A stretch of 9,034 bases of DNA from an uncultured Flavobacteriaceae bacterium (GCA_947311745.1 CAMZLT010000035.1:1-9034), one strand, 5' to 3'. Positions 1 to 7,867 are shown, counted from the stretch's first letter. Notes: a model not told the origin generated them from the letters alone. Translations and numbers: made by a program.

Positions 1-228
1 ATAATAGGAGAAGAAACAGGAGCTACTTACAGTACGCATCCAGGTAGAGGAACAACAGCACTAAAAAACACAAAACTTGGTATGCAAATAGGTACAGAAA
101 GAGAATCTGTAAATGTTCCTAAATTAGTTTTAGACAAGGGTATAATTCCAGATATAAATATTGAGCTAAAGCTATTTGATATAATAAACGGCAATGACCC
201 ATTGTTGAACTATATTTTGAAAGAATAG
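1..228 (+). CDS. C-terminal fragment of an S41-family (tail-specific/C-terminal processing) peptidase-like protein
   Basis: Open from base 1 with no start, ending in TAG at 226-228; 75 residues are visible. The segment begins IIGEETGATYSTHPG and continues through NTKLGMQIGTERE to LDKGIIPDINIEL. This order (a G-E-x-T-G turn, a loop, a strand of the type 'lpNsKl.l.igt', then 'G+.PDi.v') is what the end of the S41 serine protease core looks like, followed by a short helical tail ending LLNYILKE. The catalytic Ser and Lys of S41 would lie upstream, outside the window, so activity cannot be judged. Members are usually exported envelope proteases or lipoproteins. The gene converges on the gldA-like gene, with an attC-like inverted repeat starting about 25 bases after its stop. 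The assignment rests on motif order recalled from the family; the fragment is short. Confidence 0.65.
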   Translation: MIGEETGATYSTHPGRGTTALKNTKLGMQIGTERESVNVPKLVLDKGIIPDINIELKLFDIINGNDPLLNYILKE

Positions 229-253
229 ACAAATGAATGTAAAGTCAGTTTCC

Positions 254-372
254 AACAAAATGTAAACGTAATTGCGGGTTTAGTGCTAAATTCAAGTTTG
301 TACCTTTGAATAAAATTTAGCGACAAAAGGGTAAGTGCTTTTAAAGGCCCAACTATTCATATACAAACCGTT
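254..372. repeat. Imperfect inverted-repeat element resembling an attC site
   Basis: The 25-base arms 254-278 and 348-372 face each other and end in AAC (254-256) and GTT (370-372). The matches cluster as AAC/GTT at the outside, TGTA/TACA (261-264 with 362-365) and GGG/CCC (276-278 with 348-350); I count 13 of 25 positions paired without gaps. Inside, GCTAAATTCAA (285-295) can pair with TTGAATaaaATTTAGC (306-321) with a three-base bulge. Total size and the outer YYYAAC...GTT ends fit the architecture of integron attC sites, but the right end GTTACTA does not match the GTTRRRY core. I recall similar intergenic palindromes in other flavobacterial genomes. It could also be a decayed MITE-like repeat or a terminator for the converging genes. 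Confidence 0.45.
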
Positions 373-413
373 ACTAAAGCCATCATCAATACAGGTGTTT
401 TATGCAAAAAAGT

Positions 414-1106
414 TTACAAGGTTAATTCTGTAAAAATTTCAGTTAGCGATTGCTCTTTTGTTAGAATATCTAAATTACTATCTACAACTATTTTTCCTTT
501 TTTAATTATAATTACACGATTACAAATTGCCTCTACTTCTTGCATAATATGTGTAGAAAATAAAACGGTTTTAGTTTTACCTATTTCTTTAATTAGTTTT
601 CGGATACTAATCAACTGATTTGGATCTAAACCTGTGGTTGGTTCATCTAAAATTAAGACTTGTGGATTATGCAATAAAGCTGCAGCCAAACCAACTCGTT
701 GCCGATATCCTTTAGATAGTTCTTTAATTTTTTTATGACTTTCGAGTTGTAATTCAACCAAATTAATAGTTTTAGTAATATTTTCTTTAGAAACGTTATG
801 CAAATTAGCACAAAACTCTAAATATTCTTTTACGTACATATCCAAATATAACGGATTGTGTTCTGGTAAATATCCTACCGAACTTTTTACAGCATTTGCA
901 TCTGTAGATACATCTAATCCATTTACTAAAACAACTCCTTCATCTTGCTGTAAATACGTTGTGAGAATTTTCATCATAGTAGATTTTCCTGCTCCATTTG
1001 GACCTAAAAAACCAACAATTTCTCCTGAATTTACCCTAAAATTAATTGAATCTAAAGCTTTTTGCTTTCCGTAAAATTTACTAACATTTTTTACTTCTAT
1101 AGACAT
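414..1106 (-). CDS. gldA: GldA-like ABC transporter ATP-binding protein, short form lacking a C-terminal segment
   Basis: This 230-residue ABC ATPase should energise an ABC-2-type membrane exporter at the inner membrane; in flavobacteria GldA works with GldF and GldG, needed for gliding. Visible motifs: Walker A GPNGAGKST (35-43), a Q-loop region GYLPEHNPLY (78-87) with Glu82 where Gln usually lies (common in this subfamily), signature LSKGYRQR (130-137), Walker B LILDEP (151-156), D-loop GLDPNQ (159-164) and switch His186 in STH. The catalytic core closely matches GldA as I remember it. Full-length GldA proteins are about 300 residues; here the core ends near LDIL (212-215) and passes almost at once into LTEIFTELT, which resembles the usual final helix, so about 65-70 residues between them seem missing. 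GldF/GldG are not in the window. It lies 66 bases after the upstream gene and may be co-transcribed with it. A paralogous exporter ATPase is the alternative. Confidence 0.8.
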   Translation of the reverse strand: MSIEVKNVSKFYGKQKALDSINFRVNSGEIVGFLGPNGAGKSTMMKILTTYLQQDEGVVLVNGLDVSTDANAVKSSVGYLPEHNPLYLDMYVKEYLEFCANLHNVSKENITKTINLVELQLESHKKIKELSKGYRQRVGLAAALLHNPQVLILDEPTTGLDPNQLISIRKLIKEIGKTKTVLFSTHIMQEVEAICNRVIIIKKGKIVVDSNLDILTKEQSLTEIFTELTL

Positions 1107-1172
1107 AAACGTATGAGTTTGATTTTTAAAGAAAACGCAATTACTATCAATTTATTAAAATTTCTAAAACAA

Positions 1173-1703
1173 TTATTTACCACGTTCACCAACAAAATTA
1201 TCGTGTTTATTTTGAAAAAGAACATTAAACGTGGTCAAACTACCATAAATACGAGTAATATATTGTTGCAAATCGACCTTTTCTTGATCGTCTAAATTTT
1301 TACTAGAATTAATTTTTTGTTCCATTACTCTAATTCGATCCCTAACCATAACTATTTTATGAAAAAAAGTATCCATCGGAATTTCTTTAGATTTAAGATT
1401 GGTGTCTTTTGGCTCTAAAATTAATGTTCCTCCTTTATATTTTTCCGCTATTGGCGAAACGGGTGTAATATCACTCCATTTTTGTAAAATAGCACGCAAA
1501 GATTTTTCCACCTCATACAAACTAACCGAATCAATATCATCAGACTCTAAAGCCTCAATAATTTCAAATTCTGAGTCAATAGCAATTGTTTCTAAACCAG
1601 AATCTATAAAGGTAATCCAATAATGCTGTGCTGTTAAATTTGTTACTACACCAACACCATAAGTGCTGTGTTTTATTCGAGAACCAATACCTAATAATTT
1701 CAT
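1173..1703 (-). CDS. Conserved flavobacterial protein with UvrD-C/Tudor-like N-terminal domain
   Basis: A 176-residue soluble protein of unknown function, with no signal peptide. Residues 1-45 (GIGSRIKHSTYGVGVVTNL...YWITFIDSGLETI) look like the small beta-barrel at the C-terminus of UvrD/PcrA helicases (pattern 'G.rV.H..fG.G.V......V.F...G.k.l'), which binds RNA polymerase there. Residues 46-75 are acidic, residues 86-100 are a Gly/Lys-containing stretch (KYKGGTLILEP), and 110-176 are mainly helical (DTFFHKIVMVRDRIRVMEQ, then LQQYITRIYGSLTTFNVLF), ending in the basic FVGERGK. I recognise close relatives only as hypothetical proteins in Flavobacteriaceae. Met at 1703 is chosen because the protein then starts at the conserved part and sits 10 bases after the doxX-like stop; an upstream Met at 1739 would add 12 hydrophobic/basic residues and overlap that gene. 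Likely in one operon with the DoxX-like gene. Confidence 0.75.
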   Translation of the reverse strand: MKLLGIGSRIKHSTYGVGVVTNLTAQHYWITFIDSGLETIAIDSEFEIIEALESDDIDSVSLYEVEKSLRAILQKWSDITPVSPIAEKYKGGTLILEPKDTNLKSKEIPMDTFFHKIVMVRDRIRVMEQKINSSKNLDDQEKVDLQQYITRIYGSLTTFNVLFQNKHDNFVGERGK

Positions 1704-1713
1704 TTTTTTAATT

Positions 1714-2124
1714 TTAATGAGATAAAATATAAACACCAAAAAGAGTTACACCAAAATACACGGCAATAGTCATTGCACCAGCATAATCCTTAGCAACACG
1801 CTGCCCAAAAAGCAAAGCTAATAAAACTTTTGCTGCAACAATAGTAGCAAGTAAACCAAAAAATGTACTTTCAGAAGTATAAATCTTAATAATTCCTACA
1901 ATAGCTAAAATACCTGCAATCATTTCACCAATTGTTACCACTACTAATAAAAAAGTAGCGGTTTTATGCAAAAAAGTTTTTTCAAAAACCGATTTTATAT
2001 ACGAAACATTTCCTTGCCAATCGGTAATTTTATCGATTCCTGATTGTAAAAAAGTAATAACAATAAAAGCCAAAATTAATAATTCAGCTGCATATTTTGT
2101 GCTAATTTCAAATAAGGTATTCAT
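1714..2124 (-). CDS. DoxX-like four-helix inner-membrane protein
   Basis: A 136-residue membrane protein with four predicted helices: about residues 13-31, 56-80, 88-108 and 114-134. The features that place it in the DoxX/DoxX-like family are FLQSGIDKITDW at the end of helix 1 (a polar, partly conserved start of the first loop), the IGEMIAGI motif in helix 2, and overall size. Members lie in the inner membrane and have been linked to redox or thiol homeostasis in some bacteria, but no reaction can be assigned here. The start at 2124 (MNTLFEI) is preferred because it leaves an A-rich leader and avoids reading through the promoter-like box; a Met at 2157 would add eleven residues rich in Cys and Tyr. 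It is first of the leftward gene group and is followed after 10 bases by the Tudor-like protein gene. Confidence 0.8.
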   Translation of the reverse strand: MNTLFEISTKYAAELLILAFIVITFLQSGIDKITDWQGNVSYIKSVFEKTFLHKTATFLLVVVTIGEMIAGILAIVGIIKIYTSESTFFGLLATIVAAKVLLALLFGQRVAKDYAGAMTIAVYFGVTLFGVYILSH

Positions 2125-2143
2125 AATTTTTATGTATTTGCAA

Positions 2144-2151
2144 CAAATATA
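2144..2151 (-). promoter_or_regulatory. Putative -7 box (TATATTTG) for the leftward operon
   Basis: On the minus strand the bases read TATATTTG, an exact fit to the Bacteroidota housekeeping -7 consensus TAnnTTTG, ending about 20 bases before the doxX-like start codon. No TTG is seen at the -33 position, so support rests on the -7 box and its placement in a divergent intergenic region. Confidence 0.45.
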
Positions 2152-2203
2152 AAACAAACTATGGCACTTGTATATTATTTTAATAAAATTCTTTAATATT
2201 TTG

Positions 2204-2211
2204 TACTTTTA
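2204..2211 (+). promoter_or_regulatory. Putative -7 box (TACTTTTA) for the alpha-2-macroglobulin gene
   Basis: TACTTTTA matches TAnnTTTG at all but the last fixed base and sits in the context TTTTGTACTTTTACAC, a common look for flavobacterial promoters. It ends 36 bases before the ATG at 2248. No well-spaced TTG was found. It faces away from the box at 2144-2151, so the 123-base gap seems to serve both gene groups. Confidence 0.4.
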
Positions 2212-2247
2212 CACAAATTCACAAAACCATTTTATCTTTTAAAAATT

Positions 2248-5200
2248 ATGCAAATTCACACCAAAAAAATTGCCGTATTTTTCTTTTTATTATTAAGTAT
2301 CTTATCTTGTAAAAAAGACAAAAACAGCAAAACAAACAACCTTTTTAAATATCGGGAATATATATATTACACCACTTCAGGCGTTGTTTCGACAACAGCA
2401 CCAATTAAAATTGTAGTAACCAAAGATGTAGATTCTTGGGAGGATAACACCAAAATTAACGACGATATTTTAAGCATTTCGCCATCTGTAAAAGGAACAT
2501 TACAAACTCAAGGAAAACGAACGCTTATATTTCTACCTGAAAACCCCTTAAAACCAAACACAGAATATACTGTAAATTTAAAATTGAGTGCCTTATTCCA
2601 AACCAAGACCAATCTTAAAAATTACCAGTTTGCTTTTAAAACCATCGAACAAAATTTTAACCTTACCGTAAACGACCTACAATCGTATTCAAAAGAATGG
2701 CAATTTCTAAACGGAAACATCAAACTAGCAGACAATTTACCTATTGAACAAGCAAAAAAACTTGTTCAAGCAACACAAAACGAAAAAAAACTAAAAATAA
2801 AATGGGAAAATGATATTCTTTCTGCAAGAAATTATTCTTTTAAAATTGATAGTATTCAACGATTACAAAACGATTCGAAAATTACTATAAAATGGGATGG
2901 AAACGCTATCGGAATAGACAACAAAGGCGAAAACGAATTTAAAATTTTAGGACGAAATAATTTTTCGGTAATTGCAATTAGTATTGAACACAATCCAGAA
3001 CTACACTTAAAAATAAACTTTTCTGATCCGTTAAAAAAACAGCAAAATTTTGCAGGATTAGTTACTATTCAAAACAAACAAAATTTAAAATTTGTGGTTG
3101 AAGGAAACACCTTAAAAGTATATCCAAAAAACCGAATAGTAGGCAATGTACAAGTACAAGTACACAAAGGAATAAAAAGCTCGGATGGTGTGAAAATAAA
3201 AAAACCATACAACGAAACCGTTACCTTTGAGCAACTAAAACCTGAAATTAAGCTACTTAGTAACGGTGTAATTTTACCAACTTCCGAAAATTTACGCATT
3301 AATTTTGAAGCGGTTAATCTTAAAAAAGTAGATGTACGTATCATCAAAATTTTTGAAAATAATATCCTTCAATTTTTGCAAGAGAACAATTTAAACTCTA
3401 ATAATTACTATGAAATCCGTAAAGTAGGAAGGCGAATTGCAAAAAAAACCATCACTTTAATAAAAAACGATTTAGAAAACGACGGTAAATTTAAAACCTA
3501 TTCTATTGATTTGGCAAAAATGATAAAAACCGATCCTGGAGCAATATACAGAGTAGAATTTTCTATGAAAAAAGAATATTCTCTTTACGCTTGTGATGGC
3601 TCGGAAATCGTTTCAAACGAAGAAGAATATGATGAAGAAGCTTATTACGAAGATGACTTTTACTACAACGAATCCGAAAATTACTCTACCCAAGAAGCAA
3701 AAGAATTTGACGAAAAAGAGGAACAATATTGGGATAATCTAATATATAGCTATCGCAACAACTATTACAATTGGCGTGATAGAAAAAATCCGTGTAAAAA
3801 AGCCTATTATAACAATCAAGAACGTATTGTTTCGCAAAACGTATTGGCTTCAAACTTAGGAATAATTGTAAAAAAAGGCGAAAATAAAGATTACCATTTT
3901 GCAGTAACAAATATTTTAACAACCGAACCAATATCTGGAGCTAAAATTACTATATACAATTACCAACAACAAGAAATTGCAAGTACAAAAACCGACAATC
4001 AAGGCTTTGCAAAACTAAACGAAAATAAAAATGCCTATTTTGCCATTGCCTCAAACGGTTTAAACACTTCATATATAAAATTAGACGATGGTCGTTCGTT
4101 ATCGTTAAGTAAATTTAACGTTTCAGGTAAAAAAGTAGCCAAAGGTTTACTTGGTTATATTTATGGTGAACGTGGTGTTTGGAGACCTGGTGACACACTA
4201 CATTTAGGCTTTATTTTAAACGATAAAACCAATCCATTACCAAAAAACCATCCTGTAAAACTAGAAGTTACCGATGCAAAACAAAAATTAATCTATAAAA
4301 ACGTACAATCGCAAGGTATAAATGGTTTTTATCGCTTTGATGTACCAACTTCTGACACTGCTCCAACAGGAAACTGGAATGCAACTGTAAGCGTTGGTGG
4401 TGCAACATTTTATAAAAACTTAAAAGTAGAAACTATAAAACCAAATAGATTAAAACTACAAATAGATTTTCCAGAAACGGTGCTACATGCAAAAGATCCC
4501 ATCGCAGGAAAATTACAAGTAAAATGGTTGCATGGTGCTCCTGCTAAAAATTTAAAAGCCGATATTAAAGTCCGCTTTTCAAGCACAAATACTGGATTTA
4601 AAAACTATCCTAAATACGTATTTAACGATCCAATAAAAACGTTTTACAACGATGAAACAAATATTTTTAATGGCACTTTAGACCAAAATGGTGAAGTGAA
4701 TTTTTCAAAAAAAGTAAACTTTAAGGGTAAAGCAGCAGGAATGCTACGAGCAACCTTTTTAACACGTGCTTTTGAAAAAGGAGGGGATTTTTCTATGGAT
4801 GTTTTCTCTAAAAATTATGCTCCTTATATTTCGTTTGTTGGATTAAAATCGCCTAAAGAACAAGCGTATGGTTCGTTTTATACTAACGAAGATGTAACTT
4901 TCGATGTCGTTACCGTAGATGACACAGGAAAACCTATAAAACGAAACGGTTTAGAAGTTCGTATTTACGAAATAAAATGGCGTTGGTGGTGGAGTTCGTC
5001 TTACGACGATTTGGCTTCTTATGTAAGTAAACGTTATAATAAAGAGTATAAATCTTTCAAAATTAATACCGATGCCAACGGAAAAGCATCTTTTAAGGTT
5101 CGTGTAGATGAAAAAGACGATTACTACGGTGGACGCTATTTAATTCGTGTTTACGATCCAAAAAGCGGACACGCAACTGGTAGAACGGCATATTTTTATA

Positions 5201-7845
5201 GAGATTGGTGGAAACGACAATCTAATAACGACCCAGAAGCTGCAAAAATGCTAGTTTTTACTTCGGATAAAGACAAATACAATGTTGGCGAAACAGCAAA
5301 AATATCTTTTCCAAGCGGAACGGTTGGTCGTGCTTTAGTTAGTATTGAAAACGGAAACACCGTTTTAAGTCAAAAATGGGTAAAAACAAAAAAAGGCGAA
5401 ACGGTTATAGATATTCCGATTACCAAAGAAATGGCTCCAAATATGTTTGTAAATATTTCACTTTTACAACCACACGCATCGGTTGAAAACGATTTACCTT
5501 TGCGTCTTTACGGAATTATTCCAATTATGGTAGAAGATCCAAATACCATTTTACAACCAGTAATTAAAATGCCAGATTCATTAAAACCTGAAGAAAATTT
5601 TACCGTAAAAGTAAGCGAAAAAAATGGTAAAAAAATGACCTATACTCTTGCTGTTGTTGACGAAGGCTTATTAGATTTAACACGATTTAAAACACCAAAT
5701 GCGTGGAAAGATTTTTATCAAAAACAAGCTTTAGGTGTAAAAACTTGGGATATTTTTGATGATGTAATTGGTGCGTATTCTGGTAGTATTGAACAAGTAT
5801 ATGCAATTGGTGGTGATGGCGAAGGAAAATCTAAAAAAGCAAAAAAAGCAAATCGTTTTAAACCTGTTGTAATGTATTTAGGTCCTTTTACTTTAGAAAA
5901 AGGAAAATCTAAAAAGCATACTATTAAAATGCCAAAATACATTGGCTCGGTTAGAACCATGGTTATTGCAGGTGATAAAAATAATCCTGCTTATGGTGCT
6001 ACTGAAAAGGCAACTCCTGTAAAAAAGCCATTAATGGTTTTAGCTTCTTTGCCAAGAAAATTAAGTCCTGGAGAAAAAGTAACACTTCCTGTTACCGTTT
6101 TTGCTATGGAAAAGAAAGTAAAAAATGCTGCAATTTCATTAAAATTAAGTAACGGAATTAAAATTGTTGGTACAAAAACACAACAAATACATTTTGATAG
6201 ACCAGACGAAAAAATGGTATATTTTGAATTAGATGTTACCGAAGCAAAAGGAATTAACACCATTGAAGTTGTAGCAAAAGGCAATGGCGAAAAAGCATCC
6301 TATAAAGTTGAAATAGATGTAGTAAATCCAAATCCTATAACTAATAAAACAACCGATATTATTTTGGAAGCAAACCAAAGCCAAACTATAAATTTTGATA
6401 CTTTTGGTATTAAAGGAAGTAATTTTGCTACAATAGAACTTTCTACTTTACCTCCAATGAATTTTACCGAAAGATTACAATACCTTATCCAATATCCTCA
6501 CGGATGTGTAGAACAAACAACCTCTAGTGTTTTTCCGCAATTATATCTAGATAATATTTTTGATTTAACTGCTCAGAAAAAACAAAAAATTCAAGAAAAT
6601 ATTAAAGCTGCAATTAAAAAACTTGGCGATTTTCAAGTGCCAAACGGTGGTTTGAGTTATTGGCAAGGATTAAACGATGCGGATGACTGGGGAACTTCAT
6701 ATGCTGGTCATTTTATGCTAGAAGCCGAGAAAAAAGGATACACTCTTCCGTTAACGTTTATTAGTAATTGGTTGCGATACCAACAACAACAAGCAAAAAG
6801 TTGGCGTATGAATTCTAGATGGAATAATACTTCTAGTCAAGCATATCGTTTATACACACTTGCTTTAGCAAATCACCCAGATTTATCCTCGATGAATCGA
6901 TTGCGAGAAGAAAATCTAAGCAACGATTCTAAATGGCGATTAGCAGCAGCTTATGCCTTGGCAGGACAATCTGAAATTGCACAACGTTTAGCTAATACTG
7001 CAAATATAGACTTTAAACCATATCGCTACGATTATTTTAACTATGGTTCGCCAGACAGAAATCGTGCAATGGCTTTAGAAACTATGGTAATTATTAATAA
7101 AGATAAAACATCAATGCTAAACTTAGCCAAAGATATTGCAAAAAAGCTATCTAGTAAAAGTTGGATGAACACCCAAACTACAGCATATAGTTTATACGCA
7201 ATGGCAAAAATGGTAGAACAAAATGGAGGAAAAGGACTACACGTTAGTTACACACCAAACTTTAAAGGAAGCACAGAAATCGTTAAAACAACTAAATCTG
7301 TTGCCGAAAGAGACACAAAAATACACCACGGAAACAATACTGTTACACTTAACAATAAAGGGAATAATACTGTTTTTGTGCGTTTAATACAATCTGGTAT
7401 TTTACCTTTAGGACAAGAAATTGTAGAACAACGTGGTTTACGAATACATGTTTCGTATCGTGATGATACAGGAAACGAGTTAGATGTTAGCAAATTAACA
7501 CAAGGAACCGATTTTATGGCCCAAGTAACGGTAGAAAACACCACAGGAAATTATGTAGATAATATTGCACTAACCGAAATTTTCCCTTCTGGATGGGAAA
7601 TTGTAAATACACGATTTACCGATTTCGGAAATGTTAGATCTAGCAGTGCTACATTTACCGATATTAGAGATGATCGTGTTAATTTTTATTTCAATTTAGA
7701 TAACCGAAAAAGTAAAACCTATAACGTATTACTAAACGCATCGTATTTAGGTAAATACTATTTATATGGCGTACAAGCCGAAGCAATGTACGACAACGAT
7801 TACTTTACTAGAACCAAAGGGAAATGGATTGAAGTGGTTAAATAA
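2248..7845 (+). CDS. Bacterial alpha-2-macroglobulin lipoprotein (MG2 domain, thioester-containing protease trap)
   Basis: This 1865-residue envelope protein should trap proteases: cleavage of a bait region triggers a shape change, and an internal thioester links to the attacker. Residues 1-21 form a lipoprotein signal (KKIAVFFFLLLSILSC, lipid on Cys21). Residues 22-440 are N-terminal macroglobulin-like domains. Residues 452-510 hold an acidic, Tyr-rich insertion between Cys449 and Cys516. The MG2 domain starts near 632 (GYIYGERGVWRPGD, 636-649). A Trp-rich stretch lies at 911-915. A bait-region-type domain spans about 1000-1170, with a Gly/Lys-rich likely bait at 1186-1203. The A2M-type domain follows (MPKYIGSVRTMVIAG). 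The thioester domain carries GCVEQ (Cys1420, Gln1423) and GGLSYW (1467-1472). A C-terminal domain runs from about 1725 to the end (LGKYYLYGVQAEAMYD). The protein has just four cysteines. E. coli YfhM is the best-known relative, about 1650 residues, with the same CxEQ motif. No penicillin-binding gene is adjacent in this window. The gene is followed by a terminator 90 bases downstream. Confidence 0.93.
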   Translation: MQIHTKKIAVFFFLLLSILSCKKDKNSKTNNLFKYREYIYYTTSGVVSTTAPIKIVVTKDVDSWEDNTKINDDILSISPSVKGTLQTQGKRTLIFLPENPLKPNTEYTVNLKLSALFQTKTNLKNYQFAFKTIEQNFNLTVNDLQSYSKEWQFLNGNIKLADNLPIEQAKKLVQATQNEKKLKIKWENDILSARNYSFKIDSIQRLQNDSKITIKWDGNAIGIDNKGENEFKILGRNNFSVIAISIEHNPELHLKINFSDPLKKQQNFAGLVTIQNKQNLKFVVEGNTLKVYPKNRIVGNVQVQVHKGIKSSDGVKIKKPYNETVTFEQLKPEIKLLSNGVILPTSENLRINFEAVNLKKVDVRIIKIFENNILQFLQENNLNSNNYYEIRKVGRRIAKKTITLIKNDLENDGKFKTYSIDLAKMIKTDPGAIYRVEFSMKKEYSLYACDGSEIVSNEEEYDEEAYYEDDFYYNESENYSTQEAKEFDEKEEQYWDNLIYSYRNNYYNWRDRKNPCKKAYYNNQERIVSQNVLASNLGIIVKKGENKDYHFAVTNILTTEPISGAKITIYNYQQQEIASTKTDNQGFAKLNENKNAYFAIASNGLNTSYIKLDDGRSLSLSKFNVSGKKVAKGLLGYIYGERGVWRPGDTLHLGFILNDKTNPLPKNHPVKLEVTDAKQKLIYKNVQSQGINGFYRFDVPTSDTAPTGNWNATVSVGGATFYKNLKVETIKPNRLKLQIDFPETVLHAKDPIAGKLQVKWLHGAPAKNLKADIKVRFSSTNTGFKNYPKYVFNDPIKTFYNDETNIFNGTLDQNGEVNFSKKVNFKGKAAGMLRATFLTRAFEKGGDFSMDVFSKNYAPYISFVGLKSPKEQAYGSFYTNEDVTFDVVTVDDTGKPIKRNGLEVRIYEIKWRWWWSSSYDDLASYVSKRYNKEYKSFKINTDANGKASFKVRVDEKDDYYGGRYLIRVYDPKSGHATGRTAYFYRDWWKRQSNNDPEAAKMLVFTSDKDKYNVGETAKISFPSGTVGRALVSIENGNTVLSQKWVKTKKGETVIDIPITKEMAPNMFVNISLLQPHASVENDLPLRLYGIIPIMVEDPNTILQPVIKMPDSLKPEENFTVKVSEKNGKKMTYTLAVVDEGLLDLTRFKTPNAWKDFYQKQALGVKTWDIFDDVIGAYSGSIEQVYAIGGDGEGKSKKAKKANRFKPVVMYLGPFTLEKGKSKKHTIKMPKYIGSVRTMVIAGDKNNPAYGATEKATPVKKPLMVLASLPRKLSPGEKVTLPVTVFAMEKKVKNAAISLKLSNGIKIVGTKTQQIHFDRPDEKMVYFELDVTEAKGINTIEVVAKGNGEKASYKVEIDVVNPNPITNKTTDIILEANQSQTINFDTFGIKGSNFATIELSTLPPMNFTERLQYLIQYPHGCVEQTTSSVFPQLYLDNIFDLTAQKKQKIQENIKAAIKKLGDFQVPNGGLSYWQGLNDADDWGTSYAGHFMLEAEKKGYTLPLTFISNWLRYQQQQAKSWRMNSRWNNTSSQAYRLYTLALANHPDLSSMNRLREENLSNDSKWRLAAAYALAGQSEIAQRLANTANIDFKPYRYDYFNYGSPDRNRAMALETMVIINKDKTSMLNLAKDIAKKLSSKSWMNTQTTAYSLYAMAKMVEQNGGKGLHVSYTPNFKGSTEIVKTTKSVAERDTKIHHGNNTVTLNNKGNNTVFVRLIQSGILPLGQEIVEQRGLRIHVSYRDDTGNELDVSKLTQGTDFMAQVTVENTTGNYVDNIALTEIFPSGWEIVNTRFTDFGNVRSSSATFTDIRDDRVNFYFNLDNRKSKTYNVLLNASYLGKYYLYGVQAEAMYDNDYFTRTKGKWIEVVK

Positions 7846-7867
7846 ATGTTAAAAAATAAAAAATCAC

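Noticed and set aside
229..413. The inverted repeat between the converging genes as an ordinary bidirectional terminator.
   Set aside because: It has no T-run next to a compact GC-rich stem, and the arms are far apart with nested imperfect pairing, so it does not look like a standard intrinsic terminator, although a terminating side effect is not excluded.
856..1623. Plus-strand open frames of about 72-77 codons over the gldA-like and Tudor-like genes.
   Set aside because: They are shadows of well-supported minus-strand genes and resemble no protein family.
1704..1739. Upstream start at 1739 for the Tudor-like protein.
   Set aside because: It would add 12 residues that do not fit the conserved start and overlap the doxX-like gene; Met at 1703 leaves a tidy 10-base gap.
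2125..2157. Upstream start at 2157 for the DoxX-like protein.
   Set aside because: The added residues would be read through the TATATTTG box at 2144-2151 and do not look like family sequence.
2782..2790. A run of eight A inside the macroglobulin gene as a possible slippage or frameshift site.
   Set aside because: The frame is intact through the full length with all domains present, and A-runs are expected at this base composition.
3069..7544. Several minus-strand open frames of 80-100 codons inside the macroglobulin gene.
   Set aside because: They lie antisense to a clearly conserved coding frame, have no recognisable domains and are rich in residues expected from the complement of Lys/Asn-rich codons.
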